Source: Streptomyces rishiriensis
Lineage (GTDB): Bacteria > Actinomycetota > Actinomycetes > Streptomycetales > Streptomycetaceae
Direction of reading: 5' to 3'
Assembly (NCBI RefSeq): GCF_030815485.1
Contig: NZ_JAUSWV010000002.1
Span: forward strand, 6,262,001-6,326,000
DNA length: 64,000 nt
Of this stretch, positions 23,395-30,583 are shown piece by piece. A model generated the notes under the pieces. That model was not told the DNA's origin. It did not search any database and saw nothing but the letters and a program-made list of their open reading frames with translations. Position numbers and translations under genes: made by a program. Every line of letters starts with the position of its first letter. Positions within the stretch are counted from its first letter, which is position 1.

Positions 23395-24096
23395 ATGCCG
23401 TACGAACCACCCACTCACACCGTCGAGCGCTCCCTTCGCGCCACGACCGGAGCGAAGGTCGTTGCCGGTGTCGACGAGGTGGGCCGGGGCGCCTGGGCCG
23501 GACCCGTCACCGTCTGCGCCGCCGTCACCGGGCTCCGTCGGCCTCCCGCAGGCCTCACCGATTCCAAGCTGCTCACCGTCAAGCGGCGCAACGAGCTCTC
23601 CCGGGAGCTGCTGACGTGGGTGACTTCGCACGCCCTGGGTCATGCCTCACCGGAGGAGATCGACGACCTGGGGATGACCGCCGCGCTCCGGCTCGCCGCC
23701 GGGCGGGCCCTGGAGGCCCTTCCGGTCCGCCCGGACGCGGTGATCCTCGACGGGAAGCACGACTACCTCGGCGCTCCCTGGAAGGTCCGCACGGTGATCA
23801 AGGGCGACCAGTCCTGTGTGGCGGTCGCGGCGGCCTCGGTGATCGCCAAGGTGCAGCGCGACAAAATGATGGCCGAACTGGGCATCGACCATGCAGACTT
23901 CGGTTTTGCGGACAATGCCGGGTATCCGTCGCCCGTGCACAAGGCCGCACTGGAGGAGCGGGGACCCACTCCGTTCCACCGGTTGTCGTGGGCGTATCTT
24001 GATGCGCTGCCTCGGTGGCGGCACCTCAAGAAGGCCCGTACCGGGGCGAACGGGAGCGTTGCGGGGGTCGAAGGTCAACTCGGCTTCGACTTCTGA
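23395..24096 (+). CDS. rnhB: Ribonuclease HII
   Basis: A 233-residue enzyme that cuts RNA in RNA-DNA hybrids and at single ribonucleotides in DNA. The active-site acidic residues are visible: Asp and Glu of GVDEVGRGAWAGP, Asp of VILDGKHDYL, and Asp of AKVQRDKMM. TDSKLLT and GYPSPVHKAAL are family motifs. The C-terminal ~25 residues are variable. It starts at ATG 23395 after a 93-base gap from the TetR gene and has its own promoter region. Confidence 0.95.
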   Translation: MPYEPPTHTVERSLRATTGAKVVAGVDEVGRGAWAGPVTVCAAVTGLRRPPAGLTDSKLLTVKRRNELSRELLTWVTSHALGHASPEEIDDLGMTAALRLAAGRALEALPVRPDAVILDGKHDYLGAPWKVRTVIKGDQSCVAVAAASVIAKVQRDKMMAELGIDHADFGFADNAGYPSPVHKAALEERGPTPFHRLSWAYLDALPRWRHLKKARTGANGSVAGVEGQLGFDF

Positions 24097-24164
24097 CGAT
24101 CCCGGTCGCACTGATGTGCCACCCGCTGGCGCTTGCCGCGCCGGCGTTTGATAGATAACAGCTC

Positions 24165-24803
24165 ATGCCTCTCATTCCCCAGGAGCCTCAGATTCACGAG
24201 AGTGCCCAGGGTCCCCGCGCCACTCCGGCCAGCGGCCGCACAGCGCCGACCCCTCGACCTGTACCCGGACCCCGTCCCGCGGCTCCGTCGCGTCCCGGTC
24301 GTCCCGGACCCGTCCGGCCCACGCCGCCGGCGCAACGCGCGCCGCGTGACGCGGCCGCCATGCCCGGGCCCTCGGCCCCGGCCGCCCCTGCCGTCGCCGC
24401 GTCCGCCTCGGCGACCCCCCAGGTCCAGTTGATCCCGGCTTCGGCCGAGGGCGCGCTGGACGCCGCCGAGGAGGCCGTGGACCTCCTCCTGGACTCGGGT
24501 CGCACTCCGGGGGACGTGCTGGTGATCACCACCGGCGAGCGGCACCCCTGGGCCACCCATGAACTGTCCTTCGGTGAAGCGCCCTACTGGGCGCAGCACG
24601 ACGCGGGAGACGACGTCTTCTACGCCGATGCCGCAGCGGTGGAGCGGGCGGGCGTGCGTCCCGTCGTCGTGGTCGCCGTCAACGGTGGTCCGGACACCGT
24701 TGCCGCCACCGTTCTCCCGCTGGCTCGCGCTCGGGCCGCCGCCCTGCTGATCGTCTGCGGTGACCCGCAGCAGATCAACGCGGCGTTGGCCGCGGGCGTC
24801 TGA
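24165..24803 (+). CDS. Stand-alone degenerate UvrD/REP-helicase C-terminal-like domain with Pro/Ala-rich N-terminus
   Basis: A 212-residue protein of unknown function. Residues 1-85 are Pro/Ala/Arg-rich and probably disordered. Residues 88-212 resemble the last domain of actinobacterial UvrD-like ATPases, in which GERHP..., DVFY..., KGLERPVVVLAVNG, LYVGLSRAR and VVVGDP occur in this order. Here the order is kept (GERHPWATHEL, DVFYADA, RPVVVVAVNG, LPLARARAAALLIVCGDPQQ), but the KGLE and SRAR residues that bind nucleotide and DNA are changed. No ATPase lobe is present. GATAGATAAC just before ATG 24165 could be a -10 for a nearly leaderless mRNA. This comparison is from memory and should be tested. 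Confidence 0.6.
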   Translation: MPLIPQEPQIHESAQGPRATPASGRTAPTPRPVPGPRPAAPSRPGRPGPVRPTPPAQRAPRDAAAMPGPSAPAAPAVAASASATPQVQLIPASAEGALDAAEEAVDLLLDSGRTPGDVLVITTGERHPWATHELSFGEAPYWAQHDAGDDVFYADAAAVERAGVRPVVVVAVNGGPDTVAATVLPLARARAAALLIVCGDPQQINAALAAGV

Positions 24804-24923
24804 GCCGGCTTCGGTAGCCCGGGGTCATGGAGGCGTCGCTGCTGCGGCGCCTCCGTGGTGTGCCCCGGCTGCGCGACCTCTCGCGTGCGCGGACGGCCGG
24901 GTCCCGGCGCGCGGCGATGTGCG

Positions 24924-24961
24924 GGCGGCCCTCGGGAGGTTCACACCTCCCGAGGGCCGCC
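24924..24961 (-). terminator. Terminator of the minus-strand gene at 24995-25615 (possibly bidirectional)
   Basis: A 17-bp perfect stem (24924-24940 with 24945-24961) and a 4-nt TCAC loop, 33 bases beyond the minus-strand stop. Confidence 0.8.
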
Positions 24962-24994
24962 GTTCGTAAGGGGTTCCGGCTGTCCGGCCGTCTC

Positions 24995-25615
24995 TCAGCG
25001 GGCGGCCGCGCGACGCAGTACGTCCGAGGCGGCACCGCCGGTCCGGGGCAGCGGAGGCGGGGCCTCGGACAGGGCGAAGGGTTCCGGAGCCGAGTCGGCG
25101 TGGGGCCGCCTGCCCCCGCGGCCCTCACCGAGGACCTGCCAGCCGTCCCGGGTGAGGGTGATGTACGCCCCACAGCGCAGCCCGTGCAGGGTGCAGGCGT
25201 CTCGCAGGCCCCACATCCACGCGCCGTCCTCCTCCGTCCAGCGCGCGTCGCCGTCCCGGCAGTACAGCAGCACGGCGGTGCGCACGGGTGTGCGCAGCCG
25301 CAGGTCGTGCGGGATGACCCGGCGCAGCTGGGCGAGCAGGGCGTTGCGGAACATCCACCCGTCGGCCGATGCCTGGCGCCGGGTGAACGAGGCGCTCGCC
25401 CGCACCCGTTCGTCAGGATCGAGCACGGCCACGATCGCGGTGGCCGGCCGCGGTCGGTGCCGTGAGTGCAGTCCGCTGACGACTTCGCGCGGGTTGCGCA
25501 GCAGCGGAATGCCGGCCGCTGCCCATTCGGCGGGTTCGAGCAAGCGGGTGGCGGAGGTGGCGGACGTGGACGTCGACAACGATGCCGCCGAGGACGGAGC
25601 GAATCCGAAGGTCAC
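24995..25615 (-). CDS. Conserved hypothetical protein (Streptomyces)
   Basis: About 206 residues with no recognised domain. The middle and C-terminal part is well-formed: WMFRNALLAQLRRVIPHDLRLRTPVRTAVLLYCRDGDARWTEEDGAWMWGLRDACTLHGLRCGAYITLTRDGWQVL. It contains alternating beta-like and helical stretches and reads as a small folded soluble protein. The N-terminus is Ser/Ala-rich. The frame is open to GTG 25672, but GTG 25615 follows GGGAGG directly and is taken as start. The strand is decided by composition and by the perfect terminator behind its stop. The plus-strand frame over the same bases is a shadow. Confidence 0.65.
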   Translation of the reverse strand: MTFGFAPSSAASLSTSTSATSATRLLEPAEWAAAGIPLLRNPREVVSGLHSRHRPRPATAIVAVLDPDERVRASASFTRRQASADGWMFRNALLAQLRRVIPHDLRLRTPVRTAVLLYCRDGDARWTEEDGAWMWGLRDACTLHGLRCGAYITLTRDGWQVLGEGRGGRRPHADSAPEPFALSEAPPPLPRTGGAASDVLRRAAAR

Positions 25616-25970
25616 GATCCTCCCTTCGGCTACGGCCCACACTGCGGGCGGGTCGGATTCGGGGGAGCGCACGCCGCAGCAGAGCCCTACCGGACTACGG
25701 GCGAGCCGTGCGGGGAGCGGAACTCAATTCTTCCTGCCGAACTTGGATGCGGCAACGAGCAATTGGGGCCACCGACCGTTATGTGACGATGAGTGACTTA
25801 TATCCTTACCCACTGATTCGCGGAAGGACACGTGAGCCGACAGCTCACGCCTCGTATGCGCTTCCCGGGCTGCGGATGCGAAGCGCAGGAGCTCCGGCAC
25901 AACGAGGTCGAGGGGCCACCGGGAGGCGGCCGGCGACGCTCGGGCCGACTTCCTAGGTCGCCACCTGTGG
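25616..25970. other. Intergenic region upstream of 24995-25615, with an A+T-rich island
   Basis: This holds the promoter of the minus-strand unknown gene and the 3' end of recQ. At 25780-25825 there is an unusually A+T-rich stretch, followed by GGAAGGAC and a GTG (25832) on the plus strand. A short reading frame (ATG 25790 to 25956) also exists. Neither looks like a conserved protein to me. Confidence 0.4.
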
Positions 25971-28136
25971 TCAGCCTTGCACAGCCAGTACCAGCGGCAA
26001 CACCCCGTGTGCGCCCGCGCGACGGAGCATCCGGGTCGCGACCGCGAGAGTCCAGCCCGTCTCGGTGTAGTCGTCCACGAGCAGAACGGGCCCCGAAGCC
26101 TCCGTGAGCGCGGCGGCGAGGGCGGGCGGTACCTCCAGCATGCCGTGCAGCGCCTTGAGGCGTTGCGCGCTGTTGCTTCGGGAGATCGGCGAGGCGTCAG
26201 CGGTGTACTCCACCGAGCCCAGGAGCGGCAGTCGGCCGACCTCGGCGATGCGCGCGCCCAGCGAGTGGATCAACCTGGGTCGGGTGCGGGAGGCGATGGT
26301 GACCACGCCGACCGGGCGCGGTGAGGCGTCGGCCACCGTGGAGGCCCAGCCGCCGGGACCCTTCGCCCAGTCGGCCAGCACTCCCACCACGGCGCTCGCC
26401 ACATCGTCCGGAACCGGCTCGTCGGAAGCCTGGGCGGTCAGCATCGGTCGCAGCCGGTTACCCCAGCCGATGTCGGAGAGACGGCCCAACGCGCGCCCCG
26501 TCCAAGCCTGTTCACCGGCCGGGATGCGGCCCTTGAGCTCCACGCCGATCGCCGGGAGTCCGGTCGGCCACATCCGGCGGGGCTCCACCTCGACGCCCGC
26601 GCGGCCCAGGTCCACACGGGCGGCGTCCAGCGCGGCCGTGGACGTCTCGGCGGCGTAGCGCGCCCCTGCGCAGTTGTCGCAGCGTCCGCAGGGCTTGGCG
26701 CCTTCGTCGTCGAGCTGGCGCTGGAGGAACTCCATCCGGCAGTCCGTCGTCGACGCGTACTGCCGCATCGCCTCCTGCTCTGCCCTGCGCTGCCGGGCGA
26801 CCCATTCGTATCGCTCGGTCTCGTATTGCCACGGTTGCCCGGTCGCGAGCCAGCCGCCCTTGACGCGCTTGACCGCCCCGTCCACGTCGAGAACCTTGAG
26901 CATGGTCTCCAGGCGGGAGCGGCGCAGTTCCACCAAGGGCTCGAGGGCGGGCAGCGACACGGGCCGCTGCGCGTGCGCGAGGACATCCAGTGTGCGGCGG
27001 ACCAGCTCCTCCGACGGGAAGGCGAGCGAGGCGAAGTACTCCCAGATCGCCTCGTCCTCCTTCCCCGGCAGCAGGAGGACCTCCGCGTGCTCCACACCGC
27101 GTCCGGCGCGGCCCACTTGCTGGTAGTACGCGATGGGGGAGGAGGGCGAGCCGAGGTGCACGACGAACCCGAGGTCGGGCTTGTCGAAGCCCATGCCGAG
27201 CGCGGACGTGGCGACCAGCGCCTTGACCTTGTTGGCCAGCAGGTCCTCCTCGGCCTGCTGGCGGTCGGCGTTCTCCGTGCGCCCGGTGTACGAGGCGACG
27301 ATGTGGCCGCGCTGCCGGAGAAAGGCGGTGACCTCCTCCGCGGCGGCGACGGTGAGCGTGTAGATGATTCCGGATCCGGGCAGGTCGTCGAGATGGTCGG
27401 CGAGCCACGCCATCCGGTGTGCGGCGTCGGGCAGCCGCAGCACGTTCAGGCTGAGGCTCTCGCGGTCGAGCGGGCCGCGCAGCACCAGGGCGTCCGAGGT
27501 GCCGCCGGTGCCGAGCTGTTCGGCGACATCGGAGGTCACGCGCGCGTTGGCGGTTGCGGTCGTCGCGAGCACCGGTACGCCGGCTGGGAGATCGGTGAGC
27601 ATGGTCCGCAGCCGACGGTAGTCCGGGCGGAAGTCGTGGCCCCAGTCGGAGATGCAGTGGGCCTCGTCGACCACGAGCAGTCCGGTCGCGGCCGACAGGG
27701 CGGGCAGCACCTCGTCCCGGAAATCCGGGTTGTTGAGCCGCTCCGGGCTGACCAGCAGGACGTCGACCTCCCCCGCGGCGATCTCGTCCTGCACGGTGGC
27801 CCATTCCTCGGTGTTCGAGGAGTTGATGGTCCGCGCATGGATACCGGCCCGGGCCGCGGCCTCGACCTGGTTGCGCATCAGGGCGAGCAGCGGAGAGACG
27901 ATCACCGTCGGGCCCGAACCGCGGGCGCGGAGCAGAGAGGTCGCCACGAAATAGACCGCGGACTTGCCCCAGCCCGTCCGCTGCACGACCAAGGCGCGGC
28001 GCCGGTCCGCGACCAGCGCCTCGATCGCCCGCCACTGGTCCTCGCGCAGCCTGGTCACGCCGGTGGCGTCACCGACGAGGCGGGCGAGGACGGCGTCGGC
28101 GTCGGCCCGGAGATCCGCGTTGTTCGTGTGCTCCAT
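25971..28136 (-). CDS. RecQ-family DNA helicase with C-terminal phosphoribosyltransferase-like domain
   Basis: A 721-residue protein. The RecA-like lobes carry Walker A RTGWGKSA, the DEAH box and aromatic loop (VVDEAHCISDWGHDFRPDYRRL), and motif VI QQVGRAGRG. The RecQ-Ct zinc site follows with four Cys (a Cys near EFLQRQ..., CGRCDNCAG). Instead of an HRDC domain, the last ~150 residues look like a type I phosphoribosyltransferase: the PRPP-loop motif VLLVDDYTETGWTLAVATRMLRRAG and a final beta strand. The PRT motif keeps the two acidic residues but has ETG in place of the usual TTG. ATG 28136 is chosen because the RecQ fold begins shortly after; codons back to 28259 look untranslated. Confidence 0.88.
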   Translation of the reverse strand: MEHTNNADLRADADAVLARLVGDATGVTRLREDQWRAIEALVADRRRALVVQRTGWGKSAVYFVATSLLRARGSGPTVIVSPLLALMRNQVEAAARAGIHARTINSSNTEEWATVQDEIAAGEVDVLLVSPERLNNPDFRDEVLPALSAATGLLVVDEAHCISDWGHDFRPDYRRLRTMLTDLPAGVPVLATTATANARVTSDVAEQLGTGGTSDALVLRGPLDRESLSLNVLRLPDAAHRMAWLADHLDDLPGSGIIYTLTVAAAEEVTAFLRQRGHIVASYTGRTENADRQQAEEDLLANKVKALVATSALGMGFDKPDLGFVVHLGSPSSPIAYYQQVGRAGRGVEHAEVLLLPGKEDEAIWEYFASLAFPSEELVRRTLDVLAHAQRPVSLPALEPLVELRRSRLETMLKVLDVDGAVKRVKGGWLATGQPWQYETERYEWVARQRRAEQEAMRQYASTTDCRMEFLQRQLDDEGAKPCGRCDNCAGARYAAETSTAALDAARVDLGRAGVEVEPRRMWPTGLPAIGVELKGRIPAGEQAWTGRALGRLSDIGWGNRLRPMLTAQASDEPVPDDVASAVVGVLADWAKGPGGWASTVADASPRPVGVVTIASRTRPRLIHSLGARIAEVGRLPLLGSVEYTADASPISRSNSAQRLKALHGMLEVPPALAAALTEASGPVLLVDDYTETGWTLAVATRMLRRAGAHGVLPLVLAVQG

Positions 28137-28299
28137 GCCCCCATACAACAGGACGGCACTGACAATCCGGTCAGTGACGGGAGGGGGCGGGGCGTCAGCC
28201 GCCTGCCCGGTGACCCGTCGACCCGCATTTCTGGCATGACCCTGATCGGACTTATCCACAGGTTAAGCGGAAGCTCAAGATCCGCGAGATCGTCGGCGC

Positions 28300-30171
28300 A
28301 TGACGAATCACGGCGAAACCACTGGATCCTCCGAAAACAGCGACATCTCCGGACGGGACGGGCGTGAGCACCCGGCCTATGTCAGCCACACGACATACGA
28401 CGCAGACATCGCGTACGGCACAGCCCCGGCCGACCACCAGGTCACCCTGCGCACTCCGGCGGAGCTGGCCGACGCCCTGCCCTACCTGCTCGGGTACCGG
28501 CCGGAGGACAGCATCGTCCTGGTCGCCCTGCACGACCGCGGCGGACGAGGCCGGTTCGGCGGCCGGGCCCGGCTCGGCATTCCCGCGAACCCGGACGACT
28601 GGGAAGCCGTTGCCCGGCAGCTGGCGCAGGGGCTCGTCAAGGGCAGCGAACGCCGCGGCACCCCTCCCGCGAGCATGGTCGCCTACCTCTGCCAGGAGCC
28701 GGGGAGGGGAGAGACGGGCCGGGAGGTCATGGAACGGCTTCAGCCGCTGGCCCACCGGCTGCGTCTCGAATGCGGCCGCCTCGATGTCCCGGTGATCGAG
28801 GCGCTCTGCATCGCCGACGGCCGTTTCTGGTCGTACTGCTGCGGGGGCAAGGGCTGCTGCCCGGTCGAAGGGGTGGCGATGGGGCTGCCCGGCACCTCCG
28901 TACTGGCCGCGGCCGCGACCTACGCGGGGATCCAGGTACGCGGCACCCTGCGCGAGCTGCGTGCCCGACTGCTGCCCCTGGAGACCGGTGCCGCGCTGGA
29001 GCAGGAAGTCGCCCTGGACGCCGCCGGTATGGCGCTTCTCCCGCGGATCCTGGACGAGACGAGTCGCGCGACGGTCGCGGAGGAGACGCTGGAACTGGCC
29101 GGACGGGTCTTTCGCCGCCTCGCGGAGGCGCCCGTCGTGCCGGGTGCCCTCAGCGCCGACCGCCGAGACGACGAACTGCTCGGATTCGACGAGGCAGCGG
29201 CGTTGATCCTCGGCCTCCAGGACCGGGTGACGCGTGACCGGGCGGCCGGGTGGATGGAGGGCGACGAGGCGGCCCCCGCCCTGCGTCTGTGGCGGGCGTT
29301 GGCACGGCGTTGCGTCGGACCCTACGGCGAACACGCGGCGGCCCCCCTGACCCTCGCGGGCTGGGTCGCCTGGTCCAGCGGGGATGAACTCGAGGCAAGG
29401 GAGGCCCTTGCCATGGCCCTGGGCGCCGATCCGGACTACCTGTTCGCCCGCCTCCTGCACCAGGCCTGCAACGAAGGTCTCGACCCCGAGTCGGTGCGAC
29501 GCTGTCTGCGCGCCGAGCGCGGGGGACGTGGGCTGCTCACGGCAGCGGAGATGCCGGGCAAGGGGGCCGCGGCCGAGGACCTGGAAGGCTTCGAGGGGCC
29601 CCAGGACCCGCCCGCGGCGGATTTCGGCGCAGATCTGTGCGGAACCGAGAGGGGAGATGCCTCCACCGACCTCCGGTGTTCGGAGGCGGAGCATCATTCC
29701 GGCCGGGGAAGTCGGCCCGATCACGGGAGCTGCTCCGGCGAGGGAACGGGCTCCGGCACGCCTGACGACGTGAGCGACTCCGGCGAGGTCGAACACGAGG
29801 GCCGAGTCGGCGGGATGAAAGGCCGCCCCTCCGGTGCACTGCCGCATACTCCACCCACCCACACATCAGGCCCTGTGCCGACGGCCGCCCCCACGACTGC
29901 GCGCAGGCGTCGCCGTGTCCGCCCCACCAGTGCCGGCGCCGGTCACGCACAGGCTGTGTCCGCAGCGGAGGAAGGCCAGGAACCGGAGTTGCGCGCACAG
30001 GAAACGAACGCGCTTCGCGCTCACCCGCGGAAGTCGCACGTCACACGTCCTGCCGCGCCGAGTCGTGGAGGATCCCGAACCCGTCCTGTGGGGAAGGCCG
30101 TCACTCGCCGCCGTGACGACCGCCCGGAAGGCCTGCGCTCCGACAGCGGCGACACCGCGGGGAAGGGGTGA
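28300..30171 (+). CDS. DUF4192 domain protein with long low-complexity tail
   Basis: A 623-residue protein divergent from recQ. Residues ~45-410 are DUF4192 (VTLRTPAELADALPYLLGYRPEDSIVLVALH, then FWSYCCGGKGCCPVEG with a Cys cluster). It also contains the repeat-like segment LAGWVAWSSGDELEAREALAMALGADPDYLFARLLHQACNEGL near 365-405. Function is unknown. The remaining ~200 residues are Gly/Arg/Ser/Pro-rich with no fold visible. No strong ribosome-binding site precedes ATG 28300, so the start is moderately certain. The divergent layout with recQ leaves 163 bases for two promoters. Confidence 0.82.
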   Translation: MTNHGETTGSSENSDISGRDGREHPAYVSHTTYDADIAYGTAPADHQVTLRTPAELADALPYLLGYRPEDSIVLVALHDRGGRGRFGGRARLGIPANPDDWEAVARQLAQGLVKGSERRGTPPASMVAYLCQEPGRGETGREVMERLQPLAHRLRLECGRLDVPVIEALCIADGRFWSYCCGGKGCCPVEGVAMGLPGTSVLAAAATYAGIQVRGTLRELRARLLPLETGAALEQEVALDAAGMALLPRILDETSRATVAEETLELAGRVFRRLAEAPVVPGALSADRRDDELLGFDEAAALILGLQDRVTRDRAAGWMEGDEAAPALRLWRALARRCVGPYGEHAAAPLTLAGWVAWSSGDELEAREALAMALGADPDYLFARLLHQACNEGLDPESVRRCLRAERGGRGLLTAAEMPGKGAAAEDLEGFEGPQDPPAADFGADLCGTERGDASTDLRCSEAEHHSGRGSRPDHGSCSGEGTGSGTPDDVSDSGEVEHEGRVGGMKGRPSGALPHTPPTHTSGPVPTAAPTTARRRRRVRPTSAGAGHAQAVSAAEEGQEPELRAQETNALRAHPRKSHVTRPAAPSRGGSRTRPVGKAVTRRRDDRPEGLRSDSGDTAGKG

Positions 30172-30583
30172 CGGGTAAGGGGTGACGCCGTTCTGCCACC
30201 GGACTGGAGGGAGGTGGCCGGCGTGGGCGGTCGACGACGACCGGATCCCCACCGGCACCTGCCCCGTCCGGTGAAGGCCTGTGGCCGGCCACCTCGGACA
30301 CCGCCGGCCGTCGGCCGGACATCGTCCGACGCCGCTCCGGCGTGACCGCGAACCGGGCCATCGTGCCCGAGCGTGCCCCGAGGTCGGTCCGGTCTGTTCG
30401 GATCCGACCGCCATTCGGTGTGGCCTGTGTCCCGGGGGCGTGACCTGGGGGAGTCCCGCCCCGTTCACCTGAGTGGCGGAACGCCTGCACGGGTCGTGCC
30501 GCCGCAGCGCACCCGCCCTGCCGGAGCCGTCCACCCGGCCTCGACCATGCCCGAGGCGCAAAGAGAGCAGAAGAAGTCACCGC
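30172..30583. other. Intergenic region with a spaced inverted repeat
   Basis: Between DUF4192 and the debranching-type gene. GAGGTGGCCGGC at 30211-30222 is the exact complement of 30284-30295, 61 bases away, and could close a long hairpin loop. The end of the region (30545-30583) has AAGAGAGCAGAAGAAG before the start at 30584. I see no other gene. Confidence 0.45.

Noticed and set aside
24827..25465. Plus-strand 212-codon frame over the minus-strand unknown gene
   Set aside because: The minus-strand product has better composition, folded-looking segments and a perfect terminator behind it.
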